DNA of 64,000 nucleotides, taken from the NCBI GenBank assembly GCA_026981985.1, contig JALSHZ010000052.1, forward strand, positions 1 to 64,000. Reading direction: 5' to 3'. This stretch comes from Gammaproteobacteria bacterium. GTDB taxonomy: Bacteria; Pseudomonadota; Gammaproteobacteria; UWMA-0217. Below, piece after piece: positions 20,169 through 29,065 of the stretch (position 1 is its first letter; each line of letters begins with the position of its first letter). The notes under the pieces were generated by a model. That model was given only the letters and a program-made list of their open reading frames with translations. It did no database searches and was not told the origin of the DNA. A program made the position numbers and the translations under genes.

Positions 20169-21536
20169 ATGGTGGCCGCGCTGATGACTGAAGCGACCGT
20201 CAATATGCAGCAGCAAACGTTGTCGTGGCTCGATATTGTAGCTGCCATTGTTGCCGTGTTGCTGGGGACGGGGGCGGTGGCCGAGCTGCTGGCCTTTTTT
20301 GTCGGCGAAAGTTCCAGTGCCAGGGTGGTGACTGCAAGCTGGTTGCTGCTATATGCCTGGGCATTGCTGAAACTGGGTTCTGGCGACCAACTGCAATGGC
20401 TGGCCTGGTTATTCCGCTACCGGCTGCTACTGATATTGATTCTTGCGGCTGCCGCCGCTTCCTTTCTGTGGTCTATTGATGCGGCGCTCACGATGCGCCG
20501 CGCTGTGCATTTCATTGGCACGACACTACTGGCCTTTTATCTTGGCTATCGCTTCCGTTTTGGCTTGCTGATGGCGTTGCTGGCCGGTATTTTGGCTTTA
20601 TTGATGGTGGCCTCGCTGGTGGCGGTGGTGGTGCTGCCAGATCTCGGTATTCAGATCTACGAAGGCAAGCTCGTCTGGAAGGGAGTATTTCCAGACAAGA
20701 ATACGCTTGGGTTTTCCGCAGCTGTCTTGTTACTGATGCTCGTTGTGATCTTTGGCGCGGTTCGGCAATGGGGTGTGCGTCTAATACTGCTAGCTGGCAT
20801 GGCGACCGCGCTACTGGTGTTGATAGGAAGTCACTCGGCAACTTCGCTGGTTGCAATGGTGGTCGGTGTCACCATCATGGCGATCTTTTTCACCATCGCC
20901 AGGATCGGCATGGTTAGGTTCGGCGGCATTATGTTACTGCTGCTCTTCGGTATCGTGGGCGCGTTGTTTGTTCAGGGTGTCGATCTGTCGGCGCTGTTTT
21001 CTCTTCTTGGCCGTTCTACCGATCTGACCGGGAGGGAGGAGATATGGCAAGCGGTGAAATTGTTGATCGCCGACCACCCCTGGACGGGAACCGGATATGG
21101 CACGATCTGGTCGCCTACCCCTGAGAGTGAGTGGCAGCAATCGCTGCTCAATATCACCTGGACTGCCTACCACGCCCATAACGGTTTTTTCCAGGTTGCT
21201 TCCCAGCTTGGGTTGGTCGTTACCGGCCTGGCAATACTGTTTGTCTTGCAATTGCAGATCGAGGCCATTGCAGTCTATTTGCGCGCCTCACATATGATGG
21301 CGGCGATTCTGGTTATCGGTTTCCAGACGGCCTACCTCGTCAGCAACCTGACCGAGGCTTATTTCATGGTGGATCGTAATTTGTTCTGGATGCTCCAAAT
21401 CGCATTGCCGGTTGCATTGCTGCGGCTGGTTGAAACACCGGTTGTCATTGCGCCATACGACGTGCCCGCTGCAGAAACTTCACACAACGGGCGCGGTACT
21501 ATTGTCAATCATTATCAAGCGGGTTTGTCTCAATGA
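20169..21536 (+). CDS. O-antigen ligase / Wzy polymerase family membrane protein
   Basis: Polytopic; FPDKNTLGFSAAV...; GTGYGTIW...AYHAHNGFFQVASQLG (Wzy_C-like). Confidence 0.85.
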   Translation: MVAALMTEATVNMQQQTLSWLDIVAAIVAVLLGTGAVAELLAFFVGESSSARVVTASWLLLYAWALLKLGSGDQLQWLAWLFRYRLLLILILAAAAASFLWSIDAALTMRRAVHFIGTTLLAFYLGYRFRFGLLMALLAGILALLMVASLVAVVVLPDLGIQIYEGKLVWKGVFPDKNTLGFSAAVLLLMLVVIFGAVRQWGVRLILLAGMATALLVLIGSHSATSLVAMVVGVTIMAIFFTIARIGMVRFGGIMLLLLFGIVGALFVQGVDLSALFSLLGRSTDLTGREEIWQAVKLLIADHPWTGTGYGTIWSPTPESEWQQSLLNITWTAYHAHNGFFQVASQLGLVVTGLAILFVLQLQIEAIAVYLRASHMMAAILVIGFQTAYLVSNLTEAYFMVDRNLFWMLQIALPVALLRLVETPVVIAPYDVPAAETSHNGRGTIVNHYQAGLSQ

Positions 21537-22570
21537 AAAAAACTGTACTGGTTACTGGCGGCGCGGGCTATATCGGTTCTCATATGGTCAAGTTGTTGTT
21601 GGAGAAAGGCCACCGGGTCGTTGTTTTCGACAATTTGTCACGGGGGTTTGCGGATGCGGTGCTGTGTCCTGATCTGGTTGTTGGAGATTTGCTCAATCCC
21701 GCTGCGATCAACGATGTTTTTTCACGTTTTCAAGTCGACGTGGTCATGCACTTTGCCGCGCTCGCCTATGTCGGTGAATCAATGCAGCATCCTCGGGAAT
21801 ATTATTACAACAATGTAGCTGGTTCGATGAACCTGCTCAATGCCATGCTCGACCACGGTATCGACAAGTTTGTTTTCTCCTCCACCTGCGCGACTTATGG
21901 TGTGCCGGAAAAAATGCCGATCACTGAAGCTGAGGCACAGCGGCCAATCAATCCCTATGGCCAGAGCAAACTCATGGTTGAAAGAATACTCGCTGACTAT
22001 GCGCAGGCCTATGGGATGAACAGCATCGCGCTCCGCTATTTCAATGCGGCGGGCTGCGATCCGGATGGTCGCCTGGGCGAACGACATGATCCGGAAACGC
22101 ACCTGATTCCGCTGGTGCTGGAAGAAGCGCAGCGGGTGATTCAGGGCGGAAACCCAGCGGCAACAGGGCTTGAGGTATTCGGTACCGATTTCGATACAGC
22201 CGATGGCAGCTGTGTGCGGGATTACATTCATGTGACGGACCTATGCGCTGCCCATCTGGCGGCGATGGATCGTTTGCTCGATACGCCAGAAACAGGGGCC
22301 GAGGCGTACAACCTGGGAAACGGCAACGGCTTTTCAGTGCTCGATGTTATCGATGTCTGCCGACGGGTCACCGGTGTCGGGATCAACTACCGTGCCTCCG
22401 CCCGCCGCCCGGGTGATCCCGCGGTACTGATCGGTTCTGCAGATAAGGCGCTGGATATTCTCGGCTGGGAACCTCGCTATACGGATCTTGAGGAAATCGT
22501 CGCCTCGGCTTGGCTGTGGATGAATGGGGTTTCTGCCCAGCAGGAAAAAGCTGAAGAGTTGCTGGCGTAG
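21533..22570 (+). CDS. galE: UDP-glucose 4-epimerase
   Basis: VLVTGGAGYIGSHMVKLLLEKGH, STCATYGVPE, NPYGQSKLMVE, ALRYFNAAG; ATGA overlap with upstream gene. Confidence 0.92.
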   Translation: MKKTVLVTGGAGYIGSHMVKLLLEKGHRVVVFDNLSRGFADAVLCPDLVVGDLLNPAAINDVFSRFQVDVVMHFAALAYVGESMQHPREYYYNNVAGSMNLLNAMLDHGIDKFVFSSTCATYGVPEKMPITEAEAQRPINPYGQSKLMVERILADYAQAYGMNSIALRYFNAAGCDPDGRLGERHDPETHLIPLVLEEAQRVIQGGNPAATGLEVFGTDFDTADGSCVRDYIHVTDLCAAHLAAMDRLLDTPETGAEAYNLGNGNGFSVLDVIDVCRRVTGVGINYRASARRPGDPAVLIGSADKALDILGWEPRYTDLEEIVASAWLWMNGVSAQQEKAEELLA

Positions 22571-22638
22571 ATGCCAGCCATCACACCACCTTGAGTGGCC
22601 TCGCTACGCGACCCGGTGAGAAATGCCGGCCAGCTTAG

Positions 22639-23541
22639 CTATTGACGTTGCCGTGCCCGGCATTTTTCATCGATCTGATAGACCCGCACCCGATCGATCA
22701 TGAAATGCGCTGGAAATTGCGTACTGGCGTCCGGCTTGCCCGGCCAGTTGCCGCCAACCGCCAGGTTGAGCAACAAGTACATGGGTTGCCGCAAGTCCTG
22801 GGGTGTTGCTTCTTTCGCCAGCTGCTTGCCGTCCAGATACCAGCGGATTTCTGTTGCATCCCACTCTACGGCATAGTCGTGAAAGGCAGCGGTCAGGTCT
22901 GCCTTGCTTTGATGTTCGTGTGCGCGCGATTTGAGCGAGCCGCTTTGGTTGCTATGGACAGTTGTATGGAGTGTGTTTGGCTGGTGGCCGAGAAATTCAA
23001 CGACATCGATTTCAGGAAGAATAGCGATGCCTTCAGGCCATTTGTCGAATTTTGGCAGTAGCCAGAAGGCTGGCCACAAGCCTTGTCCCCGTGGCATTTT
23101 GGCTCGGATTTCAAAACGCCCGTATTGCTGTGCAAACAGGTTTTCGGTGGTGAGCAGGCCAGAAGTGAATTGCTTGCCAGCGGGCAGGGTATCTCGTTGC
23201 TGTGCTGAGGCCGGGCGTGCAACAATCGAGAGAATCCCTTGTTTGATGCGAAATGGTGACGCCTGATTCTTGTCCGGTTGCAGATAATACTGCAACTCGT
23301 TGTTGATGGTGATGTCATTTCCCCAGATATAGCTGGTTTTCCATCCCTTCGGTACACTCTGCGTCGTATTGGCAGTGTCGAATTGTTCCTCGAAAGTCAG
23401 CGTCAGGCAGTCCGTGCTGCGGGTTGTACTGGAGGTGGTGAGCGGCCAGCAGATGATGCCGATAGCGATGCAGTAAACAAACGCTGCGATTTTGCTGCTT
23501 TTGCAGGGGGCGAAGCTGCTGGCTCGTCGATGTCCACTCAC
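22639..23541 (-). CDS. Glycoside hydrolase family 16 protein, exported
   Basis: N-terminal TM/signal; catalytic motif region PEIDVVEFLGHQP (E-I-D-x-x-E) and FHDYAVEWDATEIRWYLDG. Confidence 0.88.
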   Translation of the reverse strand: MSGHRRASSFAPCKSSKIAAFVYCIAIGIICWPLTTSSTTRSTDCLTLTFEEQFDTANTTQSVPKGWKTSYIWGNDITINNELQYYLQPDKNQASPFRIKQGILSIVARPASAQQRDTLPAGKQFTSGLLTTENLFAQQYGRFEIRAKMPRGQGLWPAFWLLPKFDKWPEGIAILPEIDVVEFLGHQPNTLHTTVHSNQSGSLKSRAHEHQSKADLTAAFHDYAVEWDATEIRWYLDGKQLAKEATPQDLRQPMYLLLNLAVGGNWPGKPDASTQFPAHFMIDRVRVYQIDEKCRARQRQ

Positions 23542-23615
23542 TGCTGTTTCCCGTTGTTACACCGGAAATTTGACAGTTTGGGGGTGCGCCGGTTCCATTG
23601 GTGAGAAATTACGAC

Positions 23616-24326
23616 TCAGATCTTGTGGTAACGCCAGCCTTCCTGCATTCGGCGAATAATGTGGTCGAGCGCCGTTGCACCGGTATGGGCTTCCGGAATG
23701 AGATCGACCTTGACGCCTTTTTCGCGCAGACGGGCAATGGCGTTGGCGCAGGCGAACAGCTCCAGATTGCTATATTTTCGGGTCAATTCCTGCAGCTTCA
23801 CTTTTTCTGCGCTCGCACCGCTGCGGAAGATGTCGAGACCGCCAGCGTTGGCCACCACCTCGACTCTGAGATCCTGGCTGTTGCTTTGCAGTAGCGCTTC
23901 GGTATAGCCGATGAGTGCCTGGAGCTTTCCTGGGGCATTGTCGTCGATATGCAGCAGGACTTTGTTGCTTTGTGCGATGGCAGCATGCGCGGCCATACTG
24001 GGTGTGCCGGCGACACCGGAGTCACTGCCGCTGAGGCCGTGTCCCATCCAGCCAAGAAGTATACCGGTGACGAGAACGACAATGGACGCAGCAATGCTGA
24101 ACCAGGGTAACGCATGCTTGTCTGACGGCTCAGGCAAAGGGTGTTCCTGTGACAACGGATATTGATTTTTTACCAGTGCCTTGAGGTATTGCAGCTGGCT
24201 GACCCGTGCCCGGATGGCATCGTCGTGCTCGATGGCTTTCAGGATATGTTCGTTTTCAGCTGGGTCCAGTTCTCCATCCACATAAAGGTGTAACTGGCTG
24301 TCACTGATCTCCTGTCCTGGCTTCAT
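23616..24326 (-). CDS. Anti-sigma factor with C-terminal periplasmic DsrE-like domain (fusion)
   Basis: N-terminal anti-sigma-like (ISDSQLHLYVDGELDPAENEHILKAIEHDD), one TM (FSIAASIVVLVTGILLGW), C-terminal DsrE-like domain with NLELFACANAIARLREKGVKV. Confidence 0.75.
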   Translation of the reverse strand: MKPGQEISDSQLHLYVDGELDPAENEHILKAIEHDDAIRARVSQLQYLKALVKNQYPLSQEHPLPEPSDKHALPWFSIAASIVVLVTGILLGWMGHGLSGSDSGVAGTPSMAAHAAIAQSNKVLLHIDDNAPGKLQALIGYTEALLQSNSQDLRVEVVANAGGLDIFRSGASAEKVKLQELTRKYSNLELFACANAIARLREKGVKVDLIPEAHTGATALDHIIRRMQEGWRYHKI

Positions 24327-24862
24327 GTGATACTCCGTAGCTTTGTCACTGTACCGCTTTCGCGATCCCGAAAGGACGCGAGGGATTTCTCCAATGCACT
24401 GCGGGCACGTGAAATACGACTCATGACCGTACCGACCGGGATCGACAGAATATCGGCTACTTCGCGATAGGAAAAGCCCTCAAGGTCGATCAGCATCAGC
24501 ACTTTTCTTTGCCCGACAGGCAGTTTGCTGATGGCTGCCTGAATGGCCTCGCTGGCCACCATGTTGCGGTAGCTTTTTTCCGGGCAGTCCTCACAGATGA
24601 GTACAACGTCGTCGATATCGACATCAGGCTTGAGGCTTCGCAGGTGGCTGAGCCAGCAATTGTGCAGAATGCGGTAGCACCAGGGGGCAATCTTGTCGAT
24701 GTTTTTCAGTTGATGTGATTTTTCGAGTGACTTGACGATGGTTTCCTGCACCAGGTCATCTGCAAGCTCTCGGCTTCCGCACCAGGCATAGGCCATACGG
24801 TAGAGATTGGGCCTGATGCTGCCGAGTTTCTTGCGAATAATCACTGCGTTGAGCGAGAGCAT
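24323..24862 (-). CDS. ECF-type RNA polymerase sigma factor
   Basis: Region 2 (YRMAYAWCGSRELADDLVQETIVKSL) and region 4 (LPVGQRKVLMLIDLEGFSYREVADILSIPVGTVMSRISRARSAL); 4-nt overlap with anti-sigma gene. Confidence 0.92.
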   Translation of the reverse strand: MLSLNAVIIRKKLGSIRPNLYRMAYAWCGSRELADDLVQETIVKSLEKSHQLKNIDKIAPWCYRILHNCWLSHLRSLKPDVDIDDVVLICEDCPEKSYRNMVASEAIQAAISKLPVGQRKVLMLIDLEGFSYREVADILSIPVGTVMSRISRARSALEKSLASFRDRESGTVTKLRSIT

Positions 24863-25136
24863 GGTCTTGATAAATCCCAGGGTCGGTATCGTTTACGATG
24901 CATCAGGCGTGGGCTTTATTCCAACTTTTTTTATTTTTTTCGACAGGGAATAAAACACATTCGTCACTCATCTTCCAGACAGTCCGGCCAGCGGGGACGT
25001 GGTGACCGTTGGCGAATGTGGAGAGGGCGTGGTTCCTTGCTCCATAGCCCTTGCTCCATTGTTTCTCGTCGCTGCCCTGCAGGATGCAACCGCGCCGGCC
25101 GGACATCCATATATCAATCACCGGAGATGATCACCC

Positions 25137-25592
25137 ATGAATACAATGAAAAGAGCGATTTCGGGTCTGCTTCTGGCCTTGCTGCTGGCGATGAGCTGGT
25201 CGGTGCCTGCGTTTGCCGATAGTGAAAGCAAGCCGTTCGCCGAAAAAAGGATCGTGCTGCAAATCAGCGACCCTAATCCTTTCAAGCAGACACTGGTTCT
25301 GAATGTCGCTAACAACCTGATCAAGCACTATGGTACTGACAAGGTCGACATCGAAATTGTTGCGTTTGGACCTGGCCTGCGATTGCTGTTTGCCGACAAT
25401 GCCAATAAAGCGCGCATTCAGGGGCTGGCGGACAACGAAGTCCGCTTTTCCGCGTGCAGCAATACGATCAGTGCGATGAGCAAGAAGCTCGGTCATGCGC
25501 CTGAGCTTAATCCTCACGCAGTCAAGGTATCGGCGGGTGTCGTCAGAATCATCGATTTGATCGATGAGGGATATGTTCTGATCAAGCCCTGA
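25137..25592 (+). CDS. Secreted DsrE family protein
   Basis: Signal peptide (GLLLALLLAMSWSVPAFA) and DsrE-like fold with conserved Cys region RFSACSNTISAMSKKLG. Confidence 0.8.
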   Translation: MNTMKRAISGLLLALLLAMSWSVPAFADSESKPFAEKRIVLQISDPNPFKQTLVLNVANNLIKHYGTDKVDIEIVAFGPGLRLLFADNANKARIQGLADNEVRFSACSNTISAMSKKLGHAPELNPHAVKVSAGVVRIIDLIDEGYVLIKP

Positions 25593-25599
25593 TTGATTC

Positions 25600-25741
25600 G
25601 TAACTACCCAGCTTACCCCCTTATTTGCGCCAACTCTGCGTTGGAAGTGCTCATTTACACTTGCAAACTCCGCGCTTCCGCCTTGATTTGACGCAAAACG
25701 GGGGCAATCTGAGCAGTTACGAGACTGTGCTGAGTAGTTAC
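25600..25741 (+). mobile_element. MITE-like element, 142-bp subfamily C, copy 5
   Basis: GTAACTACCCAGC...GCTGAGTAGTTAC; 8-bp duplication ATTGATTC at 25592-25599 and 25742-25749. Confidence 0.93.
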
Positions 25742-25802
25742 ATTGATTCTTACTTTCTTACCCATTCGTCAATTACCACCACAATATCCCGAGGAGGGAA
25801 CA

Positions 25803-27125
25803 ATGAGAATCCGTCTATTCAAATATCGCCCAGCTGCGATCCTGGCCTTGCTGTCTGGGGCGCTGCTGGTTGGCGAGGCGCAGGCAGCCAACTGGCTGAT
25901 GCTGCAAGGCACTGAGCCAGCAGGCGCAGCACCGCGTGCCAAGCTTTGGGGTTTCATCCAGCCGGAATACCAGGACACTGATGGCAGCGAGCTGGCAGCT
26001 GGCCCCTGGAAAGGTCAGGAGGCCATCTTTAATCAGATCGGCCCTGATCTGAAAACCAGTACGACGTTTCAGCTGAGGCGTGCGCGTATCGGCGTCCGCG
26101 GTACCGGCATGCCGCTAGACAGCAACGTGAACTACTTCTTCCTCGCCGAAGCCGGTAATAATGGCATTACCCGGCAAGGCGGTGGCAGCGTGCGTCTGAC
26201 CGATGCGAGCGTGACACTGAATCACCTGCCGGGCGCGAGAATCCGGATCGGTCAGTTCAAGTATCCGGGCAGTGAAGAAGGCTTGCAGGCGATTCATGTA
26301 TTCGACTACATCAACTTCACCAATGTATCGAACATGCTGCTGCTCGAACGCTTTTTCGATGGTGATGGTTCCGACCCGCAGAATGCCAATCGTCCCAATG
26401 GTGCGCTGGGTGCGTTTCGGGATGTCGGTGTTCAACTGTTCGATTTTTTCAGGAAAGGCGGCTGGGAGCACAGCTACGCGGCGATGCTTGGCAACGGCAA
26501 TGGTATCGATCGGGCGGACAACGACGACAACAAGGATTTGTATCTGTACTGGTCCTCCGAGCTGATCTATGGCGGCAAGGGTGGTCGGCGTGAGGGTCTG
26601 AAGCTGCTGGCATGGTGGCAGGATGGCAAGCGTACACTGACGGGCGCAGGTGCCGGAGAGTACGACCGTACACGCTGGGGAACGGGTTTTACCTTCCGCA
26701 AGAACAAGTGGCGGGCAGCTGGTGAATATATCGCAGCCGATGGCATGGTCTTCAATGGTACCGATGGTGGTGCCGTGGCTGGGGCAAAGAACAATGCTGG
26801 CACCGCAGTTGCTTCGTTCAATGTCGAGCCTGAGGGTGAAGCTGATGGCTGGTATCTGCATACTGGCTATGCCGTGACACCAAAATGGGAACTGGACCTG
26901 CGTTACGATGTCCTCAATCGTGTCACCAATGTCGCAGCAAAAGAGCGCAAATTCGAGACAGTGACGGTAGGTGCGCAGTATTTCTTCAACAAAAAATCTC
27001 GCTTGATCTTCAACTATGAAGCGCGTGATGCTGAAGCGCCGGGTCTCGCAGCTGGTGCCGTGCCGAATCAGATTCTTGGTGGCATGGACGACCGGATTTC
27101 ACTGCAGTTTCTGGCGATATTCTGA
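25803..27125 (+). CDS. Outer membrane porin (phosphate-selective OprO/OprP-like)
   Basis: Signal peptide, FQLRRARIGVRGTG...VNYFFLAEAG, RIGQFKYPGSEEGLQ, barrel ending ISLQFLAIF. Confidence 0.75.
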   Translation: MRIRLFKYRPAAILALLSGALLVGEAQAANWLMLQGTEPAGAAPRAKLWGFIQPEYQDTDGSELAAGPWKGQEAIFNQIGPDLKTSTTFQLRRARIGVRGTGMPLDSNVNYFFLAEAGNNGITRQGGGSVRLTDASVTLNHLPGARIRIGQFKYPGSEEGLQAIHVFDYINFTNVSNMLLLERFFDGDGSDPQNANRPNGALGAFRDVGVQLFDFFRKGGWEHSYAAMLGNGNGIDRADNDDNKDLYLYWSSELIYGGKGGRREGLKLLAWWQDGKRTLTGAGAGEYDRTRWGTGFTFRKNKWRAAGEYIAADGMVFNGTDGGAVAGAKNNAGTAVASFNVEPEGEADGWYLHTGYAVTPKWELDLRYDVLNRVTNVAAKERKFETVTVGAQYFFNKKSRLIFNYEARDAEAPGLAAGAVPNQILGGMDDRISLQFLAIF

Positions 27126-27177
27126 CTGTTTGCCACGGCCAGGGATGGCCGTGGCAAGCCAACCGTTGATGCGTGAC

Positions 27178-28818
27178 TCAGCTCTGGCAAATGCCAAGCA
27201 GGGAGTGTTGCCGCAGTAATTCCGGGCTGGCATTTCGTCGTGTCAATGGCGCATCGAGTTCGATTCGTCCGGGCACTACGTCGAGTCTGGAAGGGCTGCC
27301 GAGTGGCGAAGATGTTTCCAGTGCCTTGGCCGTCGCGTCGAGCATCTGTTGGTCGGAAGAGCGGATCAGAAGCGATACGATGGCATCTCCAGCCAGGATG
27401 TTGGAGATATCGATACCGAGCAGGATTTCTTCGACCTCGTCGAGATCGATCTGCGGCATCATGCCTTCGATGATTTCCTCGGTTTCATATGACAATCCCT
27501 TGGCATCCATGACGTTGAAGCTGACGGGATGATGCTCACGGTACGCTCGCCATGCCTTCAACATCGCTGGTTTTCCATCGAAAGACTCATGAATCAGCGT
27601 ATAGGCTTCCGCGATGAAGTCTGCTGAGGTCAGGATGATTTCGTTGTGATCGATGTGGATACCCAGTTGCTGGTTGCAGCTGGCATCATTTCCGGCCCTG
27701 AAGCGCAGACGATTCTTGTTGTCTTCGTCGCGTATGGCACCAAGCCGGGTTTCCAGTGTGGCGCGGATTTTTTCCTCATCAAACTGTCCGAGCAGCACGA
27801 TCGTCGTGGGGTACTGTCCGCGGACGTCATGCTGACTGATCACGATACTGGAGATATCCTCTGCCAGATCGATCTCCAGGTCTTCGAGAAACGCAAGATC
27901 GACAGGTGGCTCATAATCCGCGGCATCGACATTCATCCATCTGGCTGTTGCCTTGAGCTTGTTGATATCGATCAGCCCGATCATGCTGAGGTTTTTCGTC
28001 GCGAGGTGATTCTCGATGACCTGGGCCGCCGATGATGCAGTAAAAGTTGTCAAGGTGTAGACCCAGTAACCCAGTACGGCGAGTAATACCAGGACGATGC
28101 CCGATGCCCGCCATGAAACGATACGTTTCCACCATGGCTGAACATAGGGGTGCTCGTGAAAAATGGTTTCGCTGGTCGAAGGCTCATCCGGCGCTTCATC
28201 GTCGGCGTTGATGATGGTGATGTCGCGAGGCGGCTTTTCCAGACGCTCAAGCAATTCCCCGGTGGCGGCTTCTTCTGTGGATGCATCGTCGGTCGACGCG
28301 ACATGATCGTCATTGCCCGATGTATCAGTTTTCGGTGTCGTCTGTTGTGTCGAAAAAGCTGGCGCTGGTTCGGCACCAGTCAATGCTTCTGAGGTGTCAG
28401 CGTTTTCTGGTTTGTCGGCGACAATGGAGACTTCGGTGTCTGGCTCGTCAGCCCGAGCGGAATCGTCAACCGCCGGCGGTGCGGATTCGACAGTGGTTTT
28501 CTCTTCGGCGACCGCGCTGGCCGTGGGGGCCGGGCTGTGGGCTGGCGGGGTCTTGTCGTGCGTTTTCTTCCATGGCTGTATTTCGGTTACCAGGCCAAGG
28601 CGCAGCAGCTTGACCTTGAGTTTGACAGCCGTCTGGAAATCAAGCGGCTTCTTGCTGAAGGATATTTTTTGCTCGCCAGAAAAAATGGGTGCCAGACTCG
28701 CAGGGGGCTTGCCAATCATTTTCCCCAGCGTCTTCGAGACCTGGTCGCGGGAGAATTTTTTCGCAACCTTGCCTCTGAACACGACCCGGAACTGTTTGAT
28801 GTTGTTATCCATGTTCAA
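27178..28818 (-). CDS. Hypothetical single-pass membrane protein with short N-terminal FRG(K/E)-type module, acidic linker and large extracytoplasmic domain
   Basis: FRVVFRGKVAKKFSRDQVSKTLGKMIG... module; P/T/E-rich linker; one TM (ASGIVLVLLAVLGYWVYTL); 300-aa C-terminal region of no recognised family. Confidence 0.6.
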   Translation of the reverse strand: MNMDNNIKQFRVVFRGKVAKKFSRDQVSKTLGKMIGKPPASLAPIFSGEQKISFSKKPLDFQTAVKLKVKLLRLGLVTEIQPWKKTHDKTPPAHSPAPTASAVAEEKTTVESAPPAVDDSARADEPDTEVSIVADKPENADTSEALTGAEPAPAFSTQQTTPKTDTSGNDDHVASTDDASTEEAATGELLERLEKPPRDITIINADDEAPDEPSTSETIFHEHPYVQPWWKRIVSWRASGIVLVLLAVLGYWVYTLTTFTASSAAQVIENHLATKNLSMIGLIDINKLKATARWMNVDAADYEPPVDLAFLEDLEIDLAEDISSIVISQHDVRGQYPTTIVLLGQFDEEKIRATLETRLGAIRDEDNKNRLRFRAGNDASCNQQLGIHIDHNEIILTSADFIAEAYTLIHESFDGKPAMLKAWRAYREHHPVSFNVMDAKGLSYETEEIIEGMMPQIDLDEVEEILLGIDISNILAGDAIVSLLIRSSDQQMLDATAKALETSSPLGSPSRLDVVPGRIELDAPLTRRNASPELLRQHSLLGICQS

Positions 28819-29026
28819 TGGAAGCCACCTGACACGCTAAGTAGTTGATTAAATGTTATTTTGAGTTGGAAACTATCGGGTTTAGAGTGACGGAGCCATG
28901 TTTGGTTTGTATCTTTGTGGCGGAATCCCGCCCGAAAGAATAAAACTGTGATGCTGTTGGCAGGAAAATTGTCGCGCGCTGGAAATTGAAGGGCAGCGGC
29001 AGGGGGGAGGTGGTAACGGGCTATCG

Positions 29027-29052
29027 GACAGGGGGCGGTAGCGCCCCCTGTC
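29027..29052 (-). terminator. GC-rich stem-loop after LRR/TSP3 gene
   Basis: GACAGGGGGCG-gtag-CGCCCCCTGTC, 14 nt downstream of the stop codon. Confidence 0.65.
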
Positions 29053-29065
29053 GGTCTTGTTCGGC

